Assembly: GCA_038043245.1 (NCBI GenBank)
Contig: JBBTCH010000001.1
Location: forward strand, 868,001-932,000
Reading direction: 5' to 3'
Length of the DNA stretch: 64,000 nt
Source: JACPFV01 sp038043245
GTDB lineage: Bacteria > Pseudomonadota > Gammaproteobacteria > Nevskiales > Nevskiaceae
Shown: piece after piece, positions 33,584 through 44,838 of the stretch
How the letters are laid out: the number at the start of each line of letters is the position of its first letter
Numbering within the stretch: the stretch's first letter is position 1
Program-made: the position numbers and the translations under genes
The notes under the pieces: model-generated
What the model saw: the letters and a program-made list of their open reading frames with translations, nothing else
Database searches by the model: none
What the model was told of the DNA's origin: nothing

Positions 33584-35200
33584 ATGGCTGTCGAACTACC
33601 TCCCCCGCAAGCGCCGCAACAGGTGACGGTCGAGCAGGTCAAGGAACAAAACCCCGCGACTGCGATCAACGTCAAGTGGCAGGACTACACGCTGCACATC
33701 ATCGGTGGTCGCAGCCGGGTGACCAAGGCCAATCTCGAAGACATCGTTGCCGATGCCGATTCGCTGTCCAATGCGGTGCGTCTGATCAATGCGGCGTATT
33801 ACGCAGCCGGCTATTTGGGCGTGAGGCTTTCTTACGCGCTGTCAGGTCAGGATCTCTACATTCTCACCGACTTTGGCAAGATCACCTCGGTGCAGGCGCC
33901 GCCAGAACTGCTGCCATATTTTGAGGATTTCCGCGGCGCATTGACTGATGAGGAACTGGAGCCGGCCCGTGCGCTCGCCAGCGTGCATGCGGACCGCGCG
34001 GGCAAGGTCATTGACATGCGGCTCAAACCGGCCGCCGACGGCAGCAACGACCAGACGCTCGTCATCAAGAAACGGCGCAAGGTCAAAGCCGACTCTGCTT
34101 CAGTGCGCATTGACGTCGGCAATCCAGGCAATCGCTACGTCGGGCGCTATTTCGCTGACATCGACATCAAGGGCGGCATCCCCAGCGGCGACGAGTTCCG
34201 CGGGTTCCTGCGTCACGGCATCAGCCAGCTCAACAAGCGTGCCGACGCCTCTGATTTCAATGACTTCATTCTCGGCTGGAATCGCGTCACGCCCTGGGGG
34301 ATTTTCGGCGTGGGCTATCGGCGCGGTTATTTCGACCAGACCATTGCCGACCCCGCCGCCACAGGCGGCGCGGCGCCGGCGCAGGGCATCCTCCACGGCG
34401 TTGAGGCCTACTGGATCGGCGTGCTGATGGCGGATTTCACCCAGCGCCTGACCGTCAATGCCAAAGTGGATCGCCTGAGCAAACAGACCAGCACGCGGCC
34501 AACGGCCACCGCTGCTGCAGGGGGCGGCGCCTACGAAGCCACCTACCAGAAAGAGTTCTACAACTCGCTGGAAGTCGGTGGCACCTATTACCGCCTGTGG
34601 GACCTCGACGGCTGGCGCTTCAACTGGGAGACCGGCCTGTCGGTGCGCAAGGGCATCAGCAGCCAGGACGGCTACACCTACAACAACCTGCGCGTGCAGC
34701 AGGATTATTTCCTCGACCGCTTCAACCTCAAGCTGACGCTGGATCACCCGGAAGAGTTGCCGCTGGCGCTCGACACCTGGAAGTTCGGCTTCGATCTCAG
34801 CACACAGTACAGCGATCAGGTACTGCCCGAGCAGCAGCAGTTCGTGCTCGGCGGCGCCAACAGTCTCACCGCGTACCTGCCCGGCGTCGCCGTCGGCGAC
34901 AGCGGCGTACTGTTCCGCTTGCGCGCCGAGTGGGAAGGCCTGGCGCTGCAGGACTTCCGTATCGTGCCCAGACTGTTCGCCGAATACGGCTTGGCCAAAT
35001 CGGAAGTGGCCCCTGCCACAGCGGGTCTGAGCCGGACGCAATCCGCGTCAGACATCGCAGCAGAACTCAGCGTGCAATACCGTGACTGGCTGGAACTCAC
35101 TGGTTCGACCGCTTTTGAGATTGCTGATCAGGGCATTCCGGATGCGACGCTGGCTGACGCACAAGCCAACTACTTCATGAAGCTATCGCTGAAGTTCTGA
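33584..35200 (+). CDS. TpsB/ShlB-like outer-membrane transporter without visible signal peptide
   Basis: A 538-aa protein with a POTRA-like region (~25-105: DADSLSNAVRLINAAYYAAGYLGVR and the following strand) and a C-terminal 16-strand-type barrel of the ShlB/FhaC class (RFNWETGLSVRKGISS, QQQFVLGGANSLTAYLPG, EWEGLALQDFRIVPRLFAEYG), ending in KLSLKF with terminal Phe. The GGANSLTAY part matches the conserved V-R/G-Y-x-tip motif region of Omp85 proteins only loosely. The reading frame is closed by a TAG at 33554 and the N-terminus MAVELPPPQAPQQV is not a signal peptide, which is odd for an outer-membrane protein. No TpsA exoprotein is present. Confidence 0.8.
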   Translation: MAVELPPPQAPQQVTVEQVKEQNPATAINVKWQDYTLHIIGGRSRVTKANLEDIVADADSLSNAVRLINAAYYAAGYLGVRLSYALSGQDLYILTDFGKITSVQAPPELLPYFEDFRGALTDEELEPARALASVHADRAGKVIDMRLKPAADGSNDQTLVIKKRRKVKADSASVRIDVGNPGNRYVGRYFADIDIKGGIPSGDEFRGFLRHGISQLNKRADASDFNDFILGWNRVTPWGIFGVGYRRGYFDQTIADPAATGGAAPAQGILHGVEAYWIGVLMADFTQRLTVNAKVDRLSKQTSTRPTATAAAGGGAYEATYQKEFYNSLEVGGTYYRLWDLDGWRFNWETGLSVRKGISSQDGYTYNNLRVQQDYFLDRFNLKLTLDHPEELPLALDTWKFGFDLSTQYSDQVLPEQQQFVLGGANSLTAYLPGVAVGDSGVLFRLRAEWEGLALQDFRIVPRLFAEYGLAKSEVAPATAGLSRTQSASDIAAELSVQYRDWLELTGSTAFEIADQGIPDATLADAQANYFMKLSLKF

Positions 35201-35212
35201 AGCGATTCATGG

Positions 35213-35248
35213 AAACAGAAAAGCCCGCGTTGCGGGCTTTTCTGTTTT
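35213..35248. terminator. Bidirectional intrinsic terminator
   Basis: AACAGAAAAGCCCGC and its complement form a perfect ~15-bp stem around GTT, with A and T runs on the two sides. It serves the convergent TpsB-like and DUF1134 genes. Confidence 0.88.
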
Positions 35249-35268
35249 AGCAGTCAGCGCGGGTAACC

Positions 35269-35844
35269 CTAGAACGGCAGCCAGGTCGACTTGGGTGTGT
35301 AGTGCACATAGCCGATGCTGGCGCCGAGGCGGAACCCGACGCCAGTGCGGATGGGCGCCAGCGTGATGTCATCGGTGCGCTGGTAGTTCACACCGAGGCC
35401 GGCGATGAAGTAGGCGCTGCCGTCCACATTGGGAAAGCGCTGGAACAGATCTTCTGTGCGCCGCAGGTTGTAGACCAGTGTGAACACTTTCGATGCGTTG
35501 CCACCCACGTCGAAGCCGATCGACGGCGCCTGCCAGTAGATTTTCTGCACGTAACCGTTCTTCAGTTTCATCTGGCCTTTGCCGTAGCGAAGACCGACGG
35601 TGAAAGCACCACCGGCTTCTTCGCCGGCGATATAGGCGTTGGGTCGGCCCAGGTCCGCCAACACCCGCTCGATTGCCTTGGCCAGACCTTCAGTCACTGA
35701 ACCAAAAAACGAATTCGCGGCGACCAACACCTCATCCTGCGTGAACGTATCTTCTTTCGGCGGGTCGGGTGGCGCATCGTCAGCACCCGCCGCCATGCCG
35801 AAGGACAACAAGAGGGTCGCCAAAAACATCTTGAGAAATTTCAT
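35269..35844 (-). CDS. DUF1134 protein (EipA-like), exported
   Basis: A 191-aa periplasmic protein of the DUF1134/EipA family. It has a signal peptide (~1-20) and a mature domain with IAGEEAGGAFTVGLRYGKG (~72-90), KIYWQAPSIGFDVGGNASK (~101-119), LVYNLRRTEDLFQRFPNVDGSAYFIAGLG (split here by ~10-residue steps) and a beta-rich end. EipA is a small beta-barrel protein needed for envelope integrity in Brucella; a similar envelope role here is inference. It is monocistronic, convergent with the TpsB-like gene. Confidence 0.86.
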   Translation of the reverse strand: MKFLKMFLATLLLSFGMAAGADDAPPDPPKEDTFTQDEVLVAANSFFGSVTEGLAKAIERVLADLGRPNAYIAGEEAGGAFTVGLRYGKGQMKLKNGYVQKIYWQAPSIGFDVGGNASKVFTLVYNLRRTEDLFQRFPNVDGSAYFIAGLGVNYQRTDDITLAPIRTGVGFRLGASIGYVHYTPKSTWLPF

Positions 35845-35896
35845 AGGCAGTCTCGTTTAAGGAAGCGCGGCTTTGACCGGCGTTCCTGCCCGGGGT

Positions 35897-36379
35897 TCAG
35901 GCAATGGCGGATTTATCACCGGCCGATTGCACAGGCCAGCCCAGGCCGCGATACACATCCGCGAGCAGCCACAGCGGTCCGATCAGCAGAAACCGCAGGT
36001 CTTCCACCAGCGTGGGACGCGCGCCCTCGACATCGCGCCCGATCAGCTGGCTGATCCAGGCCTCGGCAAAAATCGCCAGCGCCAACCAGGGCGCATAACG
36101 GCCCGCCAACGCCTCGACCGCGATCACGCCGGCATACAGCGCACACAGCACCATGACCATACCGAAGGCAAGGGGTCGTGACAGCCTGAAATACAACAGC
36201 CAGGTGCCGAGCGCAGCAACCGTCGCGACATTGAACAGATCGTTGCCCAACGGAATGCATTTCAGGCCCAACCAGATCGCGAACGCAGTCTGCGGCAGAC
36301 AGATCCAGTTCAAGGTCCGATTGACCGGGTTGCGATGCCGCTGTTCGTAATCCTGTAACCAGTTGTTGAAGGATTTCAT
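35897..36379 (-). CDS. Mpo1-like (DUF962) membrane protein lacking the usual histidines
   Basis: A 160-aa protein with four membrane helices of the Mpo1/DUF962 family; yeast Mpo1 is an iron-dependent dioxygenase of 2-hydroxy fatty acids. The N-terminal Y-x-x-RHRNPVNR-x-L is kept, but the next position that is normally His (as in LIHWI) is Asn (TLNWICLP). In the second block AWISQLIGRDVEGARP, the usual Gly-His is Gly-Arg. The LLIGPLWLL end is typical. Loss of two metal-ligand positions suggests altered or no oxygenase activity. Genomic context (rhodanese, TolC divergent) gives no clear role. Confidence 0.83.
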   Translation of the reverse strand: MKSFNNWLQDYEQRHRNPVNRTLNWICLPQTAFAIWLGLKCIPLGNDLFNVATVAALGTWLLYFRLSRPLAFGMVMVLCALYAGVIAVEALAGRYAPWLALAIFAEAWISQLIGRDVEGARPTLVEDLRFLLIGPLWLLADVYRGLGWPVQSAGDKSAIA

Positions 36380-36442
36380 CTGTGCAGATTACGCGCCGCC
36401 GAGGGGGGATTCCAGTTTCAGCGTGTTAGACTTTTTCCCTCC

Positions 36443-36757
36443 ATGCAGACCCTCAGCCCCTCAGAACTCCAGCAGCGATTGGCGCGCGGCGAAGCCACGG
36501 TCGTGGATGTGCGCGAATCGCCGGAACTGGAATTGGCGCAGATCAAGGGCGCGGTGCATTTGCCGTTGTCGGAACTGGCGCAGCGCTGGACAGAACTCAA
36601 GCCGTTGCAACAGGTCGTATTGATCTGTCATCACGGCGTGCGCAGCGAACGCGCCGGCCGTTTTCTCCAGCAGCAGGGTCTCGAAGGCCTGGCACATCTG
36701 GAAGGCGGCATTGATGCCTGGTCTGAACAGATCGACTCCAACGTGGCGCGCTACTGA
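36443..36757 (+). CDS. Single-domain rhodanese-like sulfurtransferase
   Basis: A 104-aa rhodanese domain with no signal peptide, so cytoplasmic. The CH2A-type start (VVDVRESPELELAQIKGA), the catalytic-loop Cys in LICHHGVRSERAG (~62-74) and the closing LEGGIDAWS are all present. It probably carries a sulfane sulfur from thiosulfate or a protein persulfide to an acceptor. It stops one base before the TolC start; this rhodanese-tolC order is common in gammaproteobacteria. Confidence 0.88.
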   Translation: MQTLSPSELQQRLARGEATVVDVRESPELELAQIKGAVHLPLSELAQRWTELKPLQQVVLICHHGVRSERAGRFLQQQGLEGLAHLEGGIDAWSEQIDSNVARY

Positions 36758-36758
36758 C

Positions 36759-38090
36759 ATGAAATACGTCTTCACACTGCTCGGCTGCATCCTGATGGCG
36801 CCGCTGGCGCAGGCCAACGAACTGGTGCGCCTGTACCAGACCGCGCTCGATACCGACACGCGCCTGCAGGCCGCCGCCGCCGCACGCGACGCCGCTGGCT
36901 ACGCCAAGCCACAGGCGTTCGGCGCGCTGCTGCCGCAGATCAATGGCGGCTACGACTTCACGCGCAACATTCAGGAACAGACCACCACCGGTTTGCCGTG
37001 CAGCGGCACTCAATTCAGCTGCAAGTTCTATTTCAACACCAAGGGACTTTCGGTCAATCTCAGCCAGACGATATTCGACTACGGAATCTTGCGCCGGCTA
37101 TCGGCAGCGGGTCAGCAGGCGGAGGCAGGCGAAAGCGCCTACCGCTCGGCGAAACAATCCCTCGCCCTGCGCATTGCTGAGGCCTATTTTGGCGTGCTGG
37201 CTGCCAACGATGGCCTGCGTTTCGCAGGCGCCGAGAATCAGGCCAACGAGCGCAGCCTTGAACAAGCCAAACAGCGCTTCCAGGTCGGCCTGTCGGCGAT
37301 CACCGACGTGCAGGAAGCACAGGCACGCTACGACCTCACGGTCGCGCAGAAAATCGCCGCCGAGCAGACCGTCACCGACGCACGCAATGCACTAACCGAA
37401 ATCGTCGGTGTTGCGCCGGGAACACTGACTACGCTGGCTGAGGAGATCGCGCTGAATGGACCCAATCCGGCGGATATCAGCGCCTGGGTGAAGTTCGCGC
37501 TCAACGACAATCCCGATCTGGTCACCGCACAGATCCAGGCCGATCTCGCCGCCAGCCAGATCGAGATCGCACGCGCCGGGCATTTTCCCAAACTCGGATT
37601 GAACGCCCAGTACACGGACGGCAGTCAAGGCGGGCGTTTCTCCTCCGAACAGACTCAGGAATCCATCGGTCTGCAACTCAGTGTGCCGCTATTCTCCGGC
37701 GGCTCGGTGCAAGCCGCGGTCAATGGCGCCGCCGCCACGCACCGGCAGAAAGTCGCCGAACTGGAAACCGCGCGCCGCCAGGTCGAACGCGTGACGCGCA
37801 GCGCCTATCAGGGCGTGCTCACCGGCATCGCCCAGGTCAAGGCGCTCAAACAGGCGGTGGTCTCCAACACCACGGCGCTGGAAGCCAGTGAAGTCGGCCT
37901 GCAGGTCGGCGCCCGCACCTCGCTCGACGTGCTCAACGCCCAACGCGAGCTGTACCGCGCGCAGACGAATTACTCGAAGGCGCGCTATGACTATCTGCTC
38001 AACGTACTGCGCCTGAAGCAGGCGGCCGGTCGGCTGGGCGAGCCGGATCTGCAGGAAGTGGATCGCCTGCTTACCGCCGCGTCGCCCTAG
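36759..38090 (+). CDS. tolC: TolC-family outer-membrane efflux/type I secretion channel
   Basis: A 443-aa TolC protein. The ATG at 36759 lies 1 bp after the rhodanese stop. It has a signal peptide (~1-18, LLGCILMAPLAQA) and two repeats of the coiled-coil/barrel unit: LYQTALDTDTRLQAA, the SLNLSQTIFDYG-like strand VNLSQTIFDY, RFQVGLSAITDVQEAQARYD and, in the second half, LSVPLFSGGSVQAAVN and EVGLQVGARTSLDVLNAQRELY. It forms the trimeric exit duct for tripartite pumps or type I secretion. No fusion protein or ABC pump gene is adjacent. Confidence 0.91.
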   Translation: MKYVFTLLGCILMAPLAQANELVRLYQTALDTDTRLQAAAAARDAAGYAKPQAFGALLPQINGGYDFTRNIQEQTTTGLPCSGTQFSCKFYFNTKGLSVNLSQTIFDYGILRRLSAAGQQAEAGESAYRSAKQSLALRIAEAYFGVLAANDGLRFAGAENQANERSLEQAKQRFQVGLSAITDVQEAQARYDLTVAQKIAAEQTVTDARNALTEIVGVAPGTLTTLAEEIALNGPNPADISAWVKFALNDNPDLVTAQIQADLAASQIEIARAGHFPKLGLNAQYTDGSQGGRFSSEQTQESIGLQLSVPLFSGGSVQAAVNGAAATHRQKVAELETARRQVERVTRSAYQGVLTGIAQVKALKQAVVSNTTALEASEVGLQVGARTSLDVLNAQRELYRAQTNYSKARYDYLLNVLRLKQAAGRLGEPDLQEVDRLLTAASP

Positions 38091-38152
38091 CCTGCATCGA
38101 TAGTAAGTTCTATCCCATATAACGCGGTACCCGCCGGGAGTATTCTGTCCCC

Positions 38153-39562
38153 ATGAAACGCCTACTTTTCCTGCTGGCGCTGCCGTTTGCGCTCGAAGCT
38201 GCCCCTGTGCTGGACGCCAAAACCCTGCCGCTGGTGCCACGCTATGAACTCGCGGCGGCTCAGGTGCTGAAAGCGCAGCAAGCGGTCAACGACAAACGCG
38301 GGCAGCCCCTGCAATTCGCCGTTGGTGTACCGACCGACCTGCAGCTGACCGAAGGCCGCTGGGACGACATGGACGCCAACACTGCGCGCTGGCGCCTGCG
38401 CCTGAGTTCTGCGGACGCACTTTCGCTGAACCTGCAACTGGCCGACGTGAAACTGCCGCCCAGCGCGCAACTGTGGCTTTACGACACCGGCGGTCGCGTC
38501 GTACAGGGTCCGTACACGCAAAAGAACATCTCGAAAGACGGGCGGCTATGGACCGCCGCCACACCCGGCGCGGAATCGGTGCTGGAACTGCACCTCGCCA
38601 GGAGTGAGGTCAGCGCAGCGAAGCTGCGCATACTCGAAGTCAATCACGGCTTTCGCCCGGTGCTGCCGGCGATGACATCCGGCAAGTCCGGCAGCTGCAA
38701 CATCGATGTCGTCTGCCCTGAAGGCGACGGCTGGCGCGACGAGATCCGTTCGGTGGCGCGCATCACGATCAACGGACAGTTGCTGTGCACCGGACAATTG
38801 ATCAACAACGTGCGGCAGGACCTTACGACGCCGTATTTCATCACCGCTGACCACTGCCAGGTCGGCGAATCCGCCACGCCGGCGGATTCGGTGGTGTTCT
38901 ACTGGAATTATCTGACCAGCGCCTGTGGCGGAACGCCAGACGGCGGCCTTGGCCAGAACCAGTCCGGTAGCACGTTCATCGCCGACGACTCGCGCTCAGA
39001 CTTTACCCTCGTCCAACTCAGCCAAATCCCGCCGCCTGAATTCAAGGTTTATTACGCCGGCTGGAACGTCGGCGGCAGCGCGCCGCAATCCGGCGTCAGC
39101 ATTCATCATCCGGCCGGCAACGAAAAACGCATCAGCGTCTACGACAGTCCCGCGACCGCCAGCGACGTGGTGGTTTCGGGCGTTCCCGTGCAGGCCTGGC
39201 AAGTGCGTTGGGCGCGTGGCGTCACCGAACAAGGGTCTTCCGGCGGCGGGCTTTGGGATCAGAACCATCAACTGGTCGGTGTGCTGTCAGGCGGGGATTC
39301 CAGCTGCGAAAACCCCGGCGGCAGCGATTATTACGGACGTCTCAATGTCGCCTGGACTGCGAACCCGACGCCGGATGGCCAGCTCAAAGCACACCTTGAT
39401 CCGGACAACAGCGGCAAAACCACATTGGCTGGACGCGATCCCACCGTAGCTGTTCCTGGCATGGGTAGCGATTCCGGCTCCGGCGTGCTGCTCGGCGGCG
39501 GTGCGCTGGACCTGTTTGCGCTGCTGACCCTGCTGGTGTTCAGGCGCGCGCGCCGCGCTTGA
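38153..39562 (+). CDS. Secreted trypsin-like (lysyl endopeptidase-type) protease with GlyGly-CTERM-like tail
   Basis: A 469-aa secreted serine protease. It has a signal peptide (~1-17), a propeptide-like region to ~180, and a protease domain with His in FITADHC, Asp in RSDFTLVQL and Ser in EQGSSGGGLWD; several Cys pairs (CNIDVVCPEG, CSENP-type) resemble Achromobacter/Lysobacter lysyl endopeptidase. The tail has SGSGVLLGGGALDL, a hydrophobic stretch and a basic RRARRA end, the layout of GlyGly-CTERM sorting signals cut by rhombosortase. No rhombosortase gene is in the window. Its 3' end overlaps the convergent POT transporter by 23 bp. Confidence 0.87.
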   Translation: MKRLLFLLALPFALEAAPVLDAKTLPLVPRYELAAAQVLKAQQAVNDKRGQPLQFAVGVPTDLQLTEGRWDDMDANTARWRLRLSSADALSLNLQLADVKLPPSAQLWLYDTGGRVVQGPYTQKNISKDGRLWTAATPGAESVLELHLARSEVSAAKLRILEVNHGFRPVLPAMTSGKSGSCNIDVVCPEGDGWRDEIRSVARITINGQLLCTGQLINNVRQDLTTPYFITADHCQVGESATPADSVVFYWNYLTSACGGTPDGGLGQNQSGSTFIADDSRSDFTLVQLSQIPPPEFKVYYAGWNVGGSAPQSGVSIHHPAGNEKRISVYDSPATASDVVVSGVPVQAWQVRWARGVTEQGSSGGGLWDQNHQLVGVLSGGDSSCENPGGSDYYGRLNVAWTANPTPDGQLKAHLDPDNSGKTTLAGRDPTVAVPGMGSDSGSGVLLGGGALDLFALLTLLVFRRARRA

Positions 39563-41081
39563 GCCCTGCGGCAACTGCGAGCATCAGTCCGCCGCTGATC
39601 AAGCCGATCCACATCAGCTGCTGGAACAATTCGCTGTAAATCGTCAGCGCCTTGGCCACGTCCAAGGCGGCACCGTTGTCTTCGATGGCCGCGAGCGTGC
39701 CGAAACGGCCGGCCAGCATCTCGCCGAACGCCGACGCCAGAAACCAGACGCCCATCATCAGGCTGACTACGCGCGGCACCGACAGGGTCGTAACTGCGGC
39801 GAGACCGATTGGCGACAGCACCATCTCGCCGACTTCCAGAACGAAATAGGCGAGCACGAACCACCAGAACCAGGTCTTGCCGTTGGTCTCAGGGTGCGCG
39901 GCGGCGTAGACCAGCACGCCCATCGAAAGACCCGCACAGACCAGCCCCCAGCCGAACTTGGCAGGTGATGACGGATTCCAGCCACGACGGTCGAGACGCG
40001 GCCATAGCCAGGCAAAAATCGGCGACAGCATGAAGATGAAGAATCCGCCGAGGGCGGTGAGCTGGCCTGCCGTCCATTCCACGCCGAGCGCGTCGCGGTT
40101 CATCACGCGGTCGGAGAATGCGTTCCATGAGCCATACGTCTGCTCATACAGACCCCAGAAAAGAACGCTGACGACGATCAGCAGCATCAACTGCCACATC
40201 GCGCCGCGCTCTTTCGTTGAGCAGCGCGCCAGCGTGTACCAGACGAACCACGCGCCCAGCAGCAGCGCACCGGCAAACGCCACCGCTTCGGTCGCAGTCA
40301 ATTCGGCGGCCGCGAGAAACGACAATTTGGCCTGCAGGATCTGCCAGACCAGCATTACTCCGGCCAAAGCGCCGAGATAAATCAACCATTCGCGCGAGAT
40401 ACCGGCAAACAGCGGCTCGCGCAAACGCTTGGAATCCGCCGGGTCAGCGTGACCATGAAAATGCCGCTGCCCGTATAGGAACACGCACAGGCCCAGCGTC
40501 ATGCCGACGCCCGCCGCACCAAACCCGTATTTCCAGCCATAGGTTTCACCCAGCCAGCCGCACAGCAAGCTGGAAATGAATGCGCCGATGTTGATGCCCA
40601 TGTAGAACCAGGTGAAGCCGGAGTCGCGGCGCGGGTCGTTGGCGGCGTAGAGCCTGCCGACGATGGTCGAGATGTTGGGTTTGAGGAAACCCACGCCCAT
40701 GATGATCAGCGCCAGCGAGAAGTAGAACGCCTGAATAGCTCCGGCGTCCTGCACCACCGCACCCTCCACTTGCCGCGCCTGCTCGCCCTCGAAGGCCATG
40801 CCGAAGTGCCCCAGCACCAAAAGTATCCCGCCAAAAACCACGGCTTTGCGCATGCCGAGATAACGGTCAGCCAGCAGACCCCCTACCACCGGCAGCGCAT
40901 AGGCCAGGCCGCCATAGGTGCCGAGCAGCAGATAGCCCGCCTCGTCGGTGAACAGGTGGTATTTGGTGATGTAGAAGAACAGCAGGGTCTTCATGCCGTA
41001 GAACGAGAAACGTTCCCACAGCTCGGTGAAAAAACAGACGTAAAGACCTTTGGGGTGACCGAACCATTCGTTTTTATCCAT
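39540..41081 (-). CDS. Proton-dependent oligopeptide transporter (POT/PTR2 family)
   Basis: A 513-aa major-facilitator protein importing di- and tripeptides with protons. The ExxER motif is in helix 1 (FTELWERFSFYGM), with further POT signatures GGLLADRYLGMRKAV and FTWFYMGINIGAFISSL (~160-176). About 14 helices are expected, including the two extra helices of bacterial POTs. It sits between a secreted protease and two exported peptidases, so it probably imports their products. The start at 41081 is 54 bp from the divergent S9 peptidase gene. Confidence 0.93.
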   Translation of the reverse strand: MDKNEWFGHPKGLYVCFFTELWERFSFYGMKTLLFFYITKYHLFTDEAGYLLLGTYGGLAYALPVVGGLLADRYLGMRKAVVFGGILLVLGHFGMAFEGEQARQVEGAVVQDAGAIQAFYFSLALIIMGVGFLKPNISTIVGRLYAANDPRRDSGFTWFYMGINIGAFISSLLCGWLGETYGWKYGFGAAGVGMTLGLCVFLYGQRHFHGHADPADSKRLREPLFAGISREWLIYLGALAGVMLVWQILQAKLSFLAAAELTATEAVAFAGALLLGAWFVWYTLARCSTKERGAMWQLMLLIVVSVLFWGLYEQTYGSWNAFSDRVMNRDALGVEWTAGQLTALGGFFIFMLSPIFAWLWPRLDRRGWNPSSPAKFGWGLVCAGLSMGVLVYAAAHPETNGKTWFWWFVLAYFVLEVGEMVLSPIGLAAVTTLSVPRVVSLMMGVWFLASAFGEMLAGRFGTLAAIEDNGAALDVAKALTIYSELFQQLMWIGLISGGLMLAVAAGLKRGARA

Positions 41082-41135
41082 GGTTTGAGTATAGCCAGCG
41101 CCGATGCTTTAACATTCCTGCTCCGAGGAGAACCC

Positions 41136-43184
<2,049 letters not shown>

Positions 43185-43185
43185 G

Positions 43186-44829
43186 ATGAAAAATGTCACG
43201 ATTGTTATCACGACCGCGCTGTTCGTCGCCTGCGCCAGCCTGCAGCCCAGGCTGCCGCTGAATCCGGCTTCAGCCGTCATCACCGCCGATGACCTGTTGA
43301 AGCACATCAAGATACTGGCCTCGGATGAATTCGAAGGCCGCCTGCCCGGCACGCGCGGCGAGGAAAAAACCGTGGCTTATCTCACCGAGCAATTCAAGGA
43401 ACTCGGCCTGGAGCCGGGCAACCCCGATGGCAGCTACGTGCAGAACGTGCCGCTGGTCGGCATCAACGGCACGCCGAGCGCCGAACTGAAAGTTGCGGGC
43501 CGCAAGCAGCCATTCAAGCTGCACAAGGATTACATCGCCGTCACCACGCAGTTCAAACCTTCGGTGAGCGTCAAGGATTCCGAGGTGGTGTTCGTCGGCT
43601 ACGGCATCCAGGCGCCGGAATACGGCTGGGATGACTACAAGGGCCTCGACGTGCGCGGCAAAACCCTGGTCATGCTGATCAACGATCCCGCCGGCGATGA
43701 AGCCTTGTTCAAGGGCAAGGCGATGACCTACTACGGCCGCTGGACTTACAAGTACGAGATCGCCGCACGATTGGGTGCCGCCGCCGCGATCATCGTTCAT
43801 GAAGACGGGCCGGCCGGCTATCCCTGGGCGGTGGTGGACAACGGTTCCACCGGCGAGCAGTTCGAACTTGCCACCGCCGACAAGAACGCCGGCAACGTGC
43901 CGGTGCAGGCCTGGATCACCCGCGACAAGGCGGTGCAACTGTTCAAGGCCGACGGCGTGGATTTCGAGACTTTGAAACAGGAAGCGCAGAGCGCCGACTT
44001 CGTGCCGACACTCCTGGATGCCAAGGTCAGCTTCAACATCCGCAACAAGGTGCGTCATGTGCAGTCGCGCAATGTCGTCGCACGTCTACCCGGCTCCGAC
44101 CCGAAGCTCGCCGACGAGCACCTCATCTACACCGCACACTGGGATCACCTCGGCCGCGACCGCAAGCTCAAGGGCGACCCGATCTACAACGGCGCGGTGG
44201 ACAACGCCTCCGGCACCGCGGGCTTGTTGGAACTGGCGGATGCGTTCACCGAACTCACCCCGGCGCCCAAGCGCTCGATCCTGTTTCTCGCCGTCACCGC
44301 CGAAGAACAGGGACTGCTGGGCTCGGCCCATTACGCCGCGAACCCACTTTATCCGCTGACGAAAACCGTGGGCGTCATCAACATGGACAGCCTCAACCCC
44401 TGGGGACCGACACGCGAGATGCAGGCCATCGGCTACGGTCAGAACACACTCGAAGATGTGCTGACCGAGGTCGCGGCATCGCAGGGCCGCGTCGTCGTCG
44501 GCGACACCCAGACCGAAAAAGGTTTTTACTACCGCTCCGACCAGTTCAATTTCGCCAAGCAAGGCGTGCCGGCGCTCTATGCCGACGGTGGCAACGACGT
44601 CATCGGCAAACCTGCGGGCTGGGGCGCAGAGAAAGGCAAAGAATTCACCCGCAACGATTACCACAAGCCCAGTGACGAAGTGAAACTCGACTGGGATCTG
44701 AGCGGCGCGGCGCAGGACATGCAGCTGTTGTTCGAAGTCGGGCTGCGCGTCGCGGATACCGCCGACGTGCCAGTGTGGAAGGCAGGCTCCGAGTTCAAGG
44801 CGATCCGCGAGAAATCATTGGCGAAATAG
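43186..44829 (+). CDS. M28-family zinc aminopeptidase, lipoprotein
   Basis: A 547-aa exported peptidase. The N-terminus ends in ALFVACAS, a lipobox-type site (Val-Ala-Cys). It has a PA domain (~150-270) inserted before the catalytic domain. Zinc-site motifs of family M28 are seen in order: TAHWDHLG, YNGAVDNASGTAGLLELA, the catalytic VTAEEQGLLGSAHYA and INMDSLNP; the distal His is in NDYHKPSDE. It removes N-terminal residues from peptides. The ATG is 1 bp after the S9 stop, so the two genes are one unit. Confidence 0.92.
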   Translation: MKNVTIVITTALFVACASLQPRLPLNPASAVITADDLLKHIKILASDEFEGRLPGTRGEEKTVAYLTEQFKELGLEPGNPDGSYVQNVPLVGINGTPSAELKVAGRKQPFKLHKDYIAVTTQFKPSVSVKDSEVVFVGYGIQAPEYGWDDYKGLDVRGKTLVMLINDPAGDEALFKGKAMTYYGRWTYKYEIAARLGAAAAIIVHEDGPAGYPWAVVDNGSTGEQFELATADKNAGNVPVQAWITRDKAVQLFKADGVDFETLKQEAQSADFVPTLLDAKVSFNIRNKVRHVQSRNVVARLPGSDPKLADEHLIYTAHWDHLGRDRKLKGDPIYNGAVDNASGTAGLLELADAFTELTPAPKRSILFLAVTAEEQGLLGSAHYAANPLYPLTKTVGVINMDSLNPWGPTREMQAIGYGQNTLEDVLTEVAASQGRVVVGDTQTEKGFYYRSDQFNFAKQGVPALYADGGNDVIGKPAGWGAEKGKEFTRNDYHKPSDEVKLDWDLSGAAQDMQLLFEVGLRVADTADVPVWKAGSEFKAIREKSLAK

Positions 44830-44838
44830 ACCGAAGGG

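Noticed and set aside
40770..41135. N-terminal extension of the S9 peptidase frame
   Set aside because: It overlaps the POT transporter on the other strand. The ATG at 41136 has GAGGAG and a signal peptide.
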